This document shows, piece after piece, positions 9,221-18,694 of a DNA stretch of 55,024 nt. Each line of letters opens with the position of its first letter. The stretch's first letter is position 1. Source of the DNA: an uncultured Alphaproteobacteria bacterium (GTDB taxonomy: Bacteria; Pseudomonadota; Alphaproteobacteria; Rhodobacterales; Rhodobacteraceae); the NCBI GenBank assembly GCA_902530595.1, contig CACAAX010000010.1, forward strand, positions 1 to 55,024. The letters run 5' to 3'. The notes below the pieces were generated by a model, which ran no database searches, was not told the origin of the DNA, and saw only the letters and a list, made by a program, of their open reading frames with translations. The translations under genes were made by a program, and so were the position numbers.

Positions 9221-12118
9221 ATGTCATCAAACGATAAAGATTATAAAGAAACCTTATTCTTACCTAACACAAATTTTCCAATGAGAGCCAATCTACCTGA
9301 AAGGGAAACAGAGTGGTTAGCCCGCTGGGAAAAATTGAATATCTATAAAAAACTTAGAGAAGACATAAGTGACAGGAAAGTATTTGTTCTCCATGACGGC
9401 CCGCCTTATGCAAATGGAAACCTACATATTGGGCATGCGTTAAATAAAATTCTGAAAGATTTTGTTGTAAGGAGTCAACAAGTTTTGGGTAATGACAGTA
9501 TTTATGTACCTGGTTGGGATTGTCATGGGTTACCTATCGAATGGAAAATTGAAGAAAAATATAGAGAAAAAGGGAGATCAAAAGAAGACGTACCGATAAA
9601 TAAGCTTCGTCAAGACTGTAGAGACTTTGCAAGCCATTGGATAGAAATTCAAAAAGAAGAATTTAAAAGGCTGGGAGTAACTGGTGATTGGGATAATCCA
9701 TATTCTACCATGGACTATAATAGTGAAGCAGTAATTGCAGACGAGTTTGTAAAACTGGTTATGAAGGGAGTTGTGTATAGAGGTTCGAAACCAGTCATGT
9801 GGTCCCCTGTCGAGAAAACGGCTCTTGCTGAGGCAGAGATTGAGTATAGAGATCACCGTAGTACTACTATCTGGGTTAGGTTCAGTATAGCCGATGGTGA
9901 TTTAAAGGGTTCCGATATTGTAATATGGACTACAACACCTTGGACCATACCTTCAAATAAAGCAGTAGCTTTCAACAAATCCATCAAATATGGACTTTAT
10001 GAAATAGAAGAGGTTCAAGATGAAAGCTGGGCCAAGCCAAAAAACACTATCATACTTGCTGATAAGCTTGCTGAACAGACGATGGAAAAATCGAGGGTTA
10101 CAAAGTATAAAAAAATACGAGAGTTGAGTTTGGATGATTTCAACGAGATTATTTTAACCCATCCATTTTCAAAGCTTGAAGGTGCTGGAAGCTTTTGGGA
10201 TTATGCTGTTCCATTAGTCGAAGCGGATCACGTTACCGATGATGCGGGGACTGGTTTTGTACATATCGCTCCAAGTCATGGAGCTGAAGACTTTGAAGTT
10301 TTCCTCAAGCGTGGATGGTTGTCTCGTATGACAAATAATGTCGAGGATGATAGTAGCTTTTCAACAGCTGTCCCATTTTTCAAAGGCTTGCAAATATTTA
10401 ACAAGAAGGGAAAAGAAGGGGAAGCGAATAGGGCTGTAATCCAAAAATTAATTGAAGCAAATAAGCTGATTGCTAGAGGTATTTTGGAACACTCATATCC
10501 TCATAGCTGGCGATCTAGAGCTCCAGTAATTTTTAGAAATACTCCTCAATGGTTTGTAAATATAGATAAGGATCTAAAGGATGGTAAAGAAGAATTTGGT
10601 AAAACCATACGGGAAAGAGCACTTCATTCGATAGATAAATTGGTAGAGTGGGTTCCAAAAAGTGGTAGAAATAGGCTTCATAGCATGGTATCGACGAGAC
10701 CAGATTGGGTTTTATCTAGACAGAGAGCATGGGGTGTCCCATTAACATGTTTCATAAAAAAGGGTTCGAGCTCTGATCATGAGGATTTCATTCTCAAGGA
10801 TGAAAAGCTTAATGAAAGACTGTCTGATATACTCAAAAAAGAAGGAGCAGATGCTTGGTTTCAAGAAGGCGCAAAGGAACGATTTTTAGAGGGATTATAT
10901 TCTCCAGATGACTATGAACAAGTAATGGACATCCTTGATGTCTGGTTTGACTCAGGTTCGACCCATGCCTATGTTCTCCGAGACAGAGCAGATGGAAAGT
11001 GGCCGGCCGATCTTTATCTGGAAGGGACAGATCAGCATAGAGGTTTTTTCCATTCCTCTCTCCTGCAATCATGTGGCACTCAAGGACAAGCCCCCTACCA
11101 AGGTGTATTAACCCATGGATTCATTTTGGATGAGAAGGGTTTCAAGATGTCCAAATCACTTGGTAATACTGTAAGCCCTCAGCAGGTAATCAAGCAGTTT
11201 GGAGCTGATATACTAAGACTTTGGGTTGCCCAAAGTGACTATACAGTAGACTTAAGGATAGGAAATGAAATTCTAAAAGGGGTGACTGATAGTTATCGAA
11301 AATTAAGGAACACTGTAAGATTTTTACTGGGAAACTTAGGTACGTATTCCGATCAAGAAGATATAGCTTATAATGAATTACCTAATCTCGAAAAGTATAT
11401 TCTTCATAGAGTGTGTGAAGTTGATAAGAAAATAAGATCCTCTTACCAAGATTATTCTTTTCAATCGGTGTTTCAAACTTATTTCCAATTCTGTACCCAA
11501 GATCTTTCTTCGTTCTATTTCGATATTCGAAAAGATGTTTTGTATTGCGATTCAGAGAATAGTTTAAAAAGAAGAGCAACACTTAAAGTTCTTGATATCT
11601 TGTTTTTTAGATTGACAACATGGTTTTCCCCAATTTTACCATTTACAATGGAAGAAGTGTATTTAGAGAGATTTCCTGAAGAAGGAAATTCAGTACACTT
11701 ACTGGATATTCCTAGTAACGAAAAAGATTGGTATGATCCTGAGCATGTAAATCACTGGGAGAAAATTAGAAACGTGAGGCGCGTCGTAACTGGGGCTATA
11801 GAAGTGTTGAGACAAGACAAGGTAATAGGTTCAAGTTTAGAAGCTTGCCCGATTATCTATATAAAAGACAAAGAGCTTTTTGACATAATAAAGTCCGTAG
11901 ATATGAGCGAAGTGTGTATTACATCGAGTATAAATGTCGAATTTTCCCCGACTAGCATCGCTGATTCATGTTTTACGCTCGATGATCTTCCTGATGTTGG
12001 GGTAATTTGTAAAACTGCCCAAGGGAAAAAGTGCCAACGATGCTGGACGCTCAACTTGCCAATAGATAAAAGCGAGGGCGACGACTTATGTGATCGTTGC
12101 AAGCAGGCGGTCATTTAA
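9221..12118 (+). CDS. ileS: Isoleucyl-tRNA synthetase
   Basis: Class Ia aminoacyl-tRNA synthetase charging tRNA-Ile. The HIGH motif is at residues 69-72 (NLHIGHALN) and KMSKS at 642-646. Between them lies the CP1 editing domain, with WTTTPWTIPSN and the TDDAGTGFVHIAPSHG segment. The C-terminus carries a four-cysteine zinc site (CQRCW and CDRC). The 965 residues fit the bacterial zinc-containing type. An upstream gap with a candidate promoter suggests an independent transcription unit. It converges with xerC with only 15 bases between stops. Confidence 0.97.
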   Translation: MSSNDKDYKETLFLPNTNFPMRANLPERETEWLARWEKLNIYKKLREDISDRKVFVLHDGPPYANGNLHIGHALNKILKDFVVRSQQVLGNDSIYVPGWDCHGLPIEWKIEEKYREKGRSKEDVPINKLRQDCRDFASHWIEIQKEEFKRLGVTGDWDNPYSTMDYNSEAVIADEFVKLVMKGVVYRGSKPVMWSPVEKTALAEAEIEYRDHRSTTIWVRFSIADGDLKGSDIVIWTTTPWTIPSNKAVAFNKSIKYGLYEIEEVQDESWAKPKNTIILADKLAEQTMEKSRVTKYKKIRELSLDDFNEIILTHPFSKLEGAGSFWDYAVPLVEADHVTDDAGTGFVHIAPSHGAEDFEVFLKRGWLSRMTNNVEDDSSFSTAVPFFKGLQIFNKKGKEGEANRAVIQKLIEANKLIARGILEHSYPHSWRSRAPVIFRNTPQWFVNIDKDLKDGKEEFGKTIRERALHSIDKLVEWVPKSGRNRLHSMVSTRPDWVLSRQRAWGVPLTCFIKKGSSSDHEDFILKDEKLNERLSDILKKEGADAWFQEGAKERFLEGLYSPDDYEQVMDILDVWFDSGSTHAYVLRDRADGKWPADLYLEGTDQHRGFFHSSLLQSCGTQGQAPYQGVLTHGFILDEKGFKMSKSLGNTVSPQQVIKQFGADILRLWVAQSDYTVDLRIGNEILKGVTDSYRKLRNTVRFLLGNLGTYSDQEDIAYNELPNLEKYILHRVCEVDKKIRSSYQDYSFQSVFQTYFQFCTQDLSSFYFDIRKDVLYCDSENSLKRRATLKVLDILFFRLTTWFSPILPFTMEEVYLERFPEEGNSVHLLDIPSNEKDWYDPEHVNHWEKIRNVRRVVTGAIEVLRQDKVIGSSLEACPIIYIKDKELFDIIKSVDMSEVCITSSINVEFSPTSIADSCFTLDDLPDVGVICKTAQGKKCQRCWTLNLPIDKSEGDDLCDRCKQAVI

Positions 12119-12133
12119 ATTAAAATGGAATTA

Positions 12134-13051
12134 TTAATTTACTCTCTCTCTAGGATGAGTAGATTTATATACTTGTAGTAATCTTTTTTGTTCTATTTGA
12201 GTATATATTTGTGTGCTGCTCAATGCAGAGTGACCAAGAAGCTTTTGGATGCTTCGTAGGTCTGTGCCTGCATTTAATAAGTGGGTAGCGTATGAATGCC
12301 TCAATGAATGAGGCGTGGTTGATGAAGGAAGACCAATCAACCCTCTTGCTCTTTCCAATGCCTTCTGAAAAGATCTAGGAGACATTCTTTTTCCTCTTAT
12401 TCCAAGAAAAACATATTCATTGTTAGAAATAGGATAAGGGCAATATTTTTTGTAATTTTCAATTGCTTGGTTAGCAATATCAATTATTGGTACCATTCGC
12501 TCTTTTTTTCCTTTGCCCTTGATCAAGACACTTGTATTTAATGGCAGCACATCTGTTTTTAAATCTAGTGCTTCCGAAATTCTCAGACCACAGGTATATA
12601 ATAATAGAAAGATGGCTTGGTTCCTGTATATTATCCATTTCTTCTCTTTTTTGTTTTCGAAGGCTCTGAATAGTTTTTTTATCTCGTTAATATTTATCGG
12701 TCTCGGAAGTTTTTTATCTTTTTTAGGAGAATCTAAATTCGAAATAGCTGCGTTGAAAATATTATGGGAGTTCTCTAGCCATTGGAAAAAGTTTTTTAAG
12801 CTAGATATTTTTCTAGAAACTGAAGAAGCTTTAACAGATCTATTTCGAAGACTTAAAATCCATAACCTAATTTTATGAGAACTTATATTTGATAGATCAG
12901 ATTTTAAAACAGGTTGAGATTCTTGAAATAAAAAATGAAGAAAATCTTTCAAGTCCAATGAATATGCTTTAACGGAGTTTTCAGAAAGATTTCTCAAATT
13001 TATGTTATATGATGCCCACTCTTTTATTAAGGCATTTAACTCCATCTTCAT
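12134..13051 (-). CDS. xerC: Tyrosine recombinase XerC
   Basis: Site-specific recombinase that with XerD resolves chromosome dimers at dif. It has an N-terminal SAM-like core-binding domain (about residues 5-95) and a catalytic domain with the complete pentad plus nucleophile: Arg157, Lys180, His248, Arg251, His274 and Tyr283. The start at 13051 overlaps the DUF484 stop by four bases (ATGA); an ATG six bases further in is possible. The DUF484-xerC pairing is conserved in proteobacteria and favours housekeeping XerC over a phage or integron integrase. There are no flanking repeats or cargo genes. Confidence 0.93.
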   Translation of the reverse strand: MKMELNALIKEWASYNINLRNLSENSVKAYSLDLKDFLHFLFQESQPVLKSDLSNISSHKIRLWILSLRNRSVKASSVSRKISSLKNFFQWLENSHNIFNAAISNLDSPKKDKKLPRPININEIKKLFRAFENKKEKKWIIYRNQAIFLLLYTCGLRISEALDLKTDVLPLNTSVLIKGKGKKERMVPIIDIANQAIENYKKYCPYPISNNEYVFLGIRGKRMSPRSFQKALERARGLIGLPSSTTPHSLRHSYATHLLNAGTDLRSIQKLLGHSALSSTQIYTQIEQKRLLQVYKSTHPRERVN

Positions 13052-13746
13052 GTGTATAACAAGCTTTCCAAGTGCTTGGATATTACCTGAGCAAAAAACT
13101 CTAAATAATCTGTTGACTGATCAACGGAAAAAGTGGATTCGTCGACTGACTCAAAAAAAAGAAATCCTTTAAATTCGTTATTAACTAAAAGGGAAATAAT
13201 TGCTTCCGATTTTGTGCTCTCTTCTCTAGCAATTAATTGCTCAGCCTCTTTTTTTTTATCATTAACTACATTTGTGAGGCGAACGGTTTTTCCTTTTGTT
13301 ATTCCTATTTTCTGTGCAAATTTGATTATCTCCTCATTAGATTTCAAAATACAGTTTTGAATGTTGGAATTAGAGAATGTATTGTCGCTTACAACTATTT
13401 TTATTACATCTACTCGTAAGATTTCGGTGGCTTTTAAACATAAAAATTTAAAAAGAGTGCCTATATCCCTTGTTTCAATAGTTTTTAAGCAACACTCATG
13501 AATTTTCTTAATTCCCAATTGATTTTCGTAAGCATGTTGAATTATTTGACTGTTGGTACTTTTTAACCTTTCTACTTTCTCTCCAAGTTTTTTTAGAAAA
13601 ACATTTCTGATATCGATCAGATTTTCTTCATCAGGGAAATCTGAATCCTTTAGAAGTGCAAGCAATAATTCCTTGTCCAGTAAAATTAAGTCTGGATTTT
13701 CTAATATTTTTTGTCGCTCTTCAGGAACTATTTCAATTTTATTCAT
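13048..13746 (-). CDS. DUF484 family protein (GAF-like)
   Basis: Protein of the DUF484 family, of unknown molecular role, very often encoded directly before xerC. The N-terminal part (about residues 10-75) is helical and charged, opening with the family-like run VPEERQKILENPD. Residues about 80-230 look like a GAF-type alpha/beta fold with the strand SEAIISLLVNNEFKGFLFF. No catalytic motif is seen. It overlaps xerC by four bases, suggesting translational coupling. Function cannot be assigned beyond the association with Xer. Confidence 0.8.
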   Translation of the reverse strand: MNKIEIVPEERQKILENPDLILLDKELLLALLKDSDFPDEENLIDIRNVFLKKLGEKVERLKSTNSQIIQHAYENQLGIKKIHECCLKTIETRDIGTLFKFLCLKATEILRVDVIKIVVSDNTFSNSNIQNCILKSNEEIIKFAQKIGITKGKTVRLTNVVNDKKKEAEQLIAREESTKSEAIISLLVNNEFKGFLFFESVDESTFSVDQSTDYLEFFAQVISKHLESLLYT

Positions 13747-13753
13747 ATATTTT

Positions 13754-14407
13754 TTAAATAATTGATTGGCCAGTTTTTTTCCAGTCAGCCGTAAATTGGC
13801 TTAAGCCAGAGTCAGTTAGCGGATGCTTTACAAGCTTTTCAAAAATATCTAAGGGAATTGTTGCAACATCTGCTCCAAAGCATGCGCATTGTTTTACATG
13901 ATTGATTGTTCGTATAGATGCCGCCAGAATCTTAGTCGAAAATTTATAGTTTGAATAAATTAACTTTATATCCGATATCAAATCTATTCCTTCTAAATTT
14001 AAATCATCTAAACGACCGATAAAGGGACTTACATACTCAGCACCAGCTTTTGCAGCTAAAAGAGCTTGCGAAGAAGAAAAACAAAGAGTCATATTCACAC
14101 TTATACCTTTGTTGGATAAAGTTTTACACGCCTTCAATCCATCCCAAGTGATCGGAAGTTTAACAGTAACATTTTCTGCTATCTTGGCAAGCTTTATACC
14201 TTCTTGTACCATTGTATCTGAATCTAGCGCTGATACCTCAGCACTTACAGAGCCAGAAACTATTCCTGCCAATTCAGATATCACCTCGATCATGTTTTTA
14301 CCTGACTTTAATATGATCGATGGGTTGGTTGTTACGCCGTCTATAAGACCGATTCCACAGTACTTGCGAATCTTATCAATGTCTGAACCATCCAAAAAAA
14401 GCTGCAT
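13754..14407 (-). CDS. fsa: Fructose-6-phosphate aldolase / transaldolase-family protein
   Basis: Small class I aldolase of the transaldolase TalB/FSA superfamily. The 217 residues match the FSA/TalC subfamily, not the roughly 320-residue classical transaldolases. The N-terminus MQLFLDGSDIDKIRK and GVTTNPSII are family signatures. Lys83 in NVTVKLPIT is the expected Schiff-base residue. Sequence alone does not decide between fructose-6-phosphate aldolase and true transaldolase activity. It lies seven bases upstream of the DUF484 gene in a three-gene minus-strand run and is divergent from priA. Confidence 0.88.
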   Translation of the reverse strand: MQLFLDGSDIDKIRKYCGIGLIDGVTTNPSIILKSGKNMIEVISELAGIVSGSVSAEVSALDSDTMVQEGIKLAKIAENVTVKLPITWDGLKACKTLSNKGISVNMTLCFSSSQALLAAKAGAEYVSPFIGRLDDLNLEGIDLISDIKLIYSNYKFSTKILAASIRTINHVKQCACFGADVATIPLDIFEKLVKHPLTDSGLSQFTADWKKTGQSII

Positions 14408-14497
14408 GAAATCTTATCCATTTTAATATATTTTCTTGGACTTTAGTCTATATGGTGATTTATTTCAAAGGAAGAGAAAAAGTGTAAACTCAGATAA

Positions 14498-16669
14498 ATG
14501 GCATTTGAAAGACAGTTTGGAGTTATCTTCACAAACCCGAAGGTTCCAGTTTTGGACTACAGTACCTTAGATGACAATATTGGAATTGGCAGTTTAGTAG
14601 AGGTGCCCTTAGGTTCCAAAGTGGTCATTGGCGTTGTTTGGAGTGAGGGAGATACTAAGTTCGATCATAGTCGACTTAAGAAGATTATTGGCACTGTTAA
14701 CAAGATAAAATTGGAGCCTGATTTTATTGATTTCTTGAAAAAGACACATGCTTACACGCTATCCCCCATCCAATCTTTCTTAAAAATGGCCGTTCAAAAC
14801 TTAAAGTTTCATAAAGATCAAAAAATGCCTATTGTCTATTCGCTGAATAGCTCTAACTATTCCCAAATCACAAAGCGTCAAAAGGAACTTATTAGCTATT
14901 TCAAAGAGCAACCCCAGAGAATCGCTCAATATAAACAAATAAAAAAAGATCTAGGCGTAAGTTCTTCAGTTGTAAGAAGTTTGGAAAATAAAGGAGTGTT
15001 ATCGAAAGTCTCTGAAAACAAATATGAACAAGAAAAAATTTTCAATGAACCGATTACATTATCTTCTCAACAGAGACAAGCAGTGGCAAAAATAAAAGAA
15101 AAGTATGTAAAGAATGAGTTTCAGTCATGGCTATTATTTGGTGTTACTGGTTCAGGTAAAACCGAGGTTTATTTGAATCTAGCAAGTGAGCGCATAGAAA
15201 AAGGAGAACAAGTTCTTATTTTATTACCTGAAATTTCTCTAACTGTCGATTTTAAACAACGTATTATGAAAAGATACGGAGCGCTTGCAGGTGAATGGCA
15301 TTCACAACTATCTCTAAACGAAAGACGAAAAGTTTTCAAAAATGTAGTAAGCGGTCATTTAAAGCTTTTGATAGGAGCAAGATCAGCACTTTATTTACCA
15401 TTTAAAAACTTAAAACTTATCATTGTGGACGAAGAACATGATTCCTCTTATAAGCAAGAAGAAGCCCCAATATATAATGCAAGAGATCTCGCTGTTTTAA
15501 GAGCTTCAACTTCGAAATCACGAATCATTCTATCTTCAGCTACTCCCAGTATCGAGACATGGCATAATTGTAGATTGGGTAAGTACCATAAAATTGACCT
15601 TCCCAAACGTTTTGGCGAGGTTTATGAACCGAGAGTGACTTTAATTGATATGAATGTTGAAGAAACCCCAAAAAATAGTTGGATATCTGTTCCAATCATT
15701 GATCAGATAAAGATAAGTTTGGAAAAAAAAGAGCAAATTTTAATTTTTCTGAATAGAAGGGGTTATGCACCAATAGCATTTTGTACAGCATGCAGAATTT
15801 CTTTGAATTGTAAAAATTGCAGTACAAAGCTAGTGTATCATAAGACAAAAAACTGTTACCTGTGCCATCTATGTGGATATAAAGTTTCAGAAAAAACGAA
15901 ATGTGTTAAGTGTAAGTCGGATGAAAATTTTATACCTATTGGGCCAGGTGTTGAAAGAATTAGAGATGAGATTTCCAGATTGTTTCCCGATGCTTTGTCA
16001 CAGATTTTTTCTTCAGATAGTTTTTCAAAGGGAGAAAAACATTTAGAAGATATGGATAAAATAAAGTCAGGAGAAATTAATATCATTATAGGTACTCAAT
16101 TGGTAGCCAAAGGATATAATTTTCCTCATTTAAAGCTTGTAGCAGTAATTGATGCAGACATGGGTCTAAATGCTGGTGATCATAGGGTAATGGAGAAAAG
16201 CTATCAGGTAATTAAACAAGTTATAGGGCGAGCAGGACGGTATGCCTCTGACGGGCGAGCGTTGATTCAAACTTGGATGCCTCGACATCCTGTTTTACAA
16301 GCGTTACTAAAGGATCATGGAGAAATATTTCTTAACACTGAGTTAGAACAAAGAATAGAAGCTAATGTTCCGCCTCATGGAAAATTTATATCGTTGATAT
16401 TGTCAGGAAGAAAGGAAAGCACACTTATAGATTTTGGTAAGGAATTAAAAAATCAATTTTATTCATTAAAATTACAGAACTTTGAGATTTTTGGCCCTGC
16501 TGTTGCACCAATTTCAAGAATAAAAAATAAAACGAGAGTAAGGCTACTTATAAAGTCGAATAAAATAACAAAAATATCGCAGATCGAAGTGCGAGACTGG
16601 CTGAAAAATATTACAGTTCCAAATAATATTTACTTTAGTGTGGACATTGATCCGTATAATTTCTATTAG
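14498..16669 (+). CDS. priA: Primosomal protein N' (replication restart helicase PriA)
   Basis: 3'-5' DNA helicase that reloads the replisome at stalled forks. The N-terminal DNA-binding domain is followed by the P-loop GVTGSGKT from residue 215 and the DEEH box at 311-314. Eight cysteines form the paired zinc sites (CTAC, CKNC, CYLCHLC, CVKC), then comes helicase motif VI GRAGR. The 723 residues are normal. It shares the divergent gap with the fsa gene. It is followed after 29 bases by hisC, perhaps in one transcript. Confidence 0.96.
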   Translation: MAFERQFGVIFTNPKVPVLDYSTLDDNIGIGSLVEVPLGSKVVIGVVWSEGDTKFDHSRLKKIIGTVNKIKLEPDFIDFLKKTHAYTLSPIQSFLKMAVQNLKFHKDQKMPIVYSLNSSNYSQITKRQKELISYFKEQPQRIAQYKQIKKDLGVSSSVVRSLENKGVLSKVSENKYEQEKIFNEPITLSSQQRQAVAKIKEKYVKNEFQSWLLFGVTGSGKTEVYLNLASERIEKGEQVLILLPEISLTVDFKQRIMKRYGALAGEWHSQLSLNERRKVFKNVVSGHLKLLIGARSALYLPFKNLKLIIVDEEHDSSYKQEEAPIYNARDLAVLRASTSKSRIILSSATPSIETWHNCRLGKYHKIDLPKRFGEVYEPRVTLIDMNVEETPKNSWISVPIIDQIKISLEKKEQILIFLNRRGYAPIAFCTACRISLNCKNCSTKLVYHKTKNCYLCHLCGYKVSEKTKCVKCKSDENFIPIGPGVERIRDEISRLFPDALSQIFSSDSFSKGEKHLEDMDKIKSGEINIIIGTQLVAKGYNFPHLKLVAVIDADMGLNAGDHRVMEKSYQVIKQVIGRAGRYASDGRALIQTWMPRHPVLQALLKDHGEIFLNTELEQRIEANVPPHGKFISLILSGRKESTLIDFGKELKNQFYSLKLQNFEIFGPAVAPISRIKNKTRVRLLIKSNKITKISQIEVRDWLKNITVPNNIYFSVDIDPYNFY

Positions 16670-16698
16670 TTCAGAAGAGTTATTATTTAAAAAGACTA

Positions 16699-17802
16699 AT
16701 GAAAAATTCTGATATTAACATAAGGCCCCTATCCCATTTTTACAATATGCCTTTGTATGAAAGCGGAGAAAGTGTTATTAGAGGCAAAGAGAATGTAGTA
16801 AAGTTGAGTGCGAACGAGAACATGAATGGCCCATGTAATGATGTGCTCAATCAGTTTGCATATTACTCTAAAAACATTTTCGAGTATCCAGATAGTAATC
16901 ATTTTGCTCTACGACGTAAAATCGGCGAGATACATGATATAGATCTTAATAGAATAATTTGTGGAGCTGGATCTGATGAGATCATCCAATTATTATGTCG
17001 CTGTTTCTGTGATAAGAATGATGAGGTTATTTATACGGAGCATGGCTTTTTAATGTATAAGTTGTCTGCTTTAGCCGCTGGAGCTAAGCCCGTAGAGGTT
17101 AAAGAAAGAAATCGCACTGCATCTGTAGAGAATGTTTGTGCAGCTATTACTGCCAGAACAAAGATGATTTTTTTGGCGAACCCAAATAATCCAACAGGAA
17201 CTATGATTTCAGAAACTGAAGTAGAGGAGCTCCTAAATAAAATACCTGACAACATTTTACTTGTCTTGGATGGTGCTTACTCAGAATATGTGGATTCTTG
17301 TGATGGAGGCATTTCACTAGTAAATAAATATGGAAATTTATTTGTGACTAGAACGTTTTCTAAAATATTCGGGCTTGGTGGATTGCGCGTCGGGTGGGGT
17401 TATGGTGCAAGAAATATAATAGATGTTTTGAACTCCGTTCGATCACCTTTTAACGTATCGTCTTTGGGTTTGAAAATGGCCGAATTAAGTATTGCAGATG
17501 TAAAGTTCGTTAATGAGCAAAGAGAGCTCAACAGAGTAAATCGAGAAGCACTTCGAAATAAATTGCTTGGTCTTGGATTGAAAATAGATCAATCGTTTGC
17601 AAACTTTTTGCTCCTAAGATTTCTGAACGAAGAGCAAGCCAATACAATTGATTCATTTTTAAAGGGAAAAGGTTTTATTTTAAGAAAGGTGGGCTCTTAT
17701 GGCCTTCCAAAGTGCCTCAGACTTTCAATTGGTAGCAAAGAAATATGCGAAAAGCTATATTTAACCCTAGCGGAGTATTTTGAAAAAAATGAAAGAGTTT
17801 AG
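16699..17802 (+). CDS. hisC: Histidinol-phosphate aminotransferase
   Basis: PLP-dependent fold-type I aminotransferase. The Schiff-base lysine is probably Lys222 in TFSKIFGLGGLRVGW; VKLSANEN and ANPNNPTGT are class motifs. Length is 367 residues. Its neighbour is tyrA, overlapping by 23 bases. In alphaproteobacteria this hisC-tyrA arrangement suggests the enzyme may also transaminate aromatic precursors such as prephenate or phenylpyruvate. That dual role is inference, and no other his genes are present in the window. Confidence 0.92.
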   Translation: MKNSDINIRPLSHFYNMPLYESGESVIRGKENVVKLSANENMNGPCNDVLNQFAYYSKNIFEYPDSNHFALRRKIGEIHDIDLNRIICGAGSDEIIQLLCRCFCDKNDEVIYTEHGFLMYKLSALAAGAKPVEVKERNRTASVENVCAAITARTKMIFLANPNNPTGTMISETEVEELLNKIPDNILLVLDGAYSEYVDSCDGGISLVNKYGNLFVTRTFSKIFGLGGLRVGWGYGARNIIDVLNSVRSPFNVSSLGLKMAELSIADVKFVNEQRELNRVNREALRNKLLGLGLKIDQSFANFLLLRFLNEEQANTIDSFLKGKGFILRKVGSYGLPKCLRLSIGSKEICEKLYLTLAEYFEKNERV

Positions 17803-18694
17803 AAAAATATCCGTTATCGGCCTAGGTTTAATTGCGTCTTCGATATGTCTGACTTTAAGACAAAAAGATCCCACAATTAAAATTGTAGGATACGATAAGG
17901 ATATAGCAGTAAGAAATAGAGCGAAAAAGATCGGTTTATGCGAAGTTGAAAGTAATTTAGATAACGCGGTGAGCGGGTCCCAGCTTATAGTACTCTGTGT
18001 GCCCGTTGGCCAAATGCAAGCGGTAACACGGAGATTAAAAAAAATTATTGAGCCCGGGACAACAATTACAGACGTTGGATCAGTAAAACTGTCAGTTATT
18101 GAAGAAATAGAGTCTAACATAGAGAGCGTTGGAGGTAAGTATGTTCCCTCTCACCCCATTGCTGGGACTGAAAGATCGGGGCCTGACGCAGGTTACGCCG
18201 GACTGTTTGAAGGCCGTTGGTGCATACTGACACCCACAAGAAAAACTAACAAGAAAGCATTGAATAGTCTTGAGACCTTTTGGAAGTTTCTAGGTATGCA
18301 AACTAAAATAATGACACCTGAGCATCATGATCTAGTTCTTGCCGTCACATCTCATGCACCTCATCTAATTGCATACACTATGGTAGGGGTTGTTGATGAC
18401 CTAGAAACAGTTACAAAGTCGGAAATAATCAATTACTCAGCAGCGGGTTTCAGAGACTTCACAAGAATAGCCGCGTCTGACCCAGTTATGTGGCGAGATA
18501 TTTTTTTAAATAATCAAGATGCGCATTTGGAAGTATTAGGTCGATTTACGGAGGAACTATTTTCATTGCAGCGAGCCATACGAAAAAAAGATGGTGAATA
18601 TTTGTTAAAATATTTTAAAAGAACTAGAAGCATAAGAAAAGGTATAGTAGCTGCCGGTCAAGATACAGGTACACCAAACTTTGGGAGAGACTAG
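17780..18694 (+). CDS. tyrA: Prephenate/arogenate dehydrogenase
   Basis: NAD(P)-dependent dehydrogenase of tyrosine synthesis. The Rossmann motif VIGLGLIASS is at the N-terminus and HPIAGTERSGPDAG, a TyrA signature around the substrate site, follows at about residue 130. About 304 residues; no fused chorismate mutase and no ACT domain are visible. The start is uncertain: TTG at 17780 has GGAG four bases upstream, while the ATG at 17789 is 13 bases from it. The hisC overlap indicates coupling. Its TAG shares the palindromic CTAG at 18691-18694 with the convergent DUF2125 gene. Confidence 0.93.
   Translation: MKKMKEFRKISVIGLGLIASSICLTLRQKDPTIKIVGYDKDIAVRNRAKKIGLCEVESNLDNAVSGSQLIVLCVPVGQMQAVTRRLKKIIEPGTTITDVGSVKLSVIEEIESNIESVGGKYVPSHPIAGTERSGPDAGYAGLFEGRWCILTPTRKTNKKALNSLETFWKFLGMQTKIMTPEHHDLVLAVTSHAPHLIAYTMVGVVDDLETVTKSEIINYSAAGFRDFTRIAASDPVMWRDIFLNNQDAHLEVLGRFTEELFSLQRAIRKKDGEYLLKYFKRTRSIRKGIVAAGQDTGTPNFGRD

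Noticed and set aside
12134-13051. Tyrosine recombinase as a sign of a mobile element or integron.
   Set aside because: It is paired with DUF484, carries the XerC layout, and no attachment repeats, cargo or cassette array are nearby.
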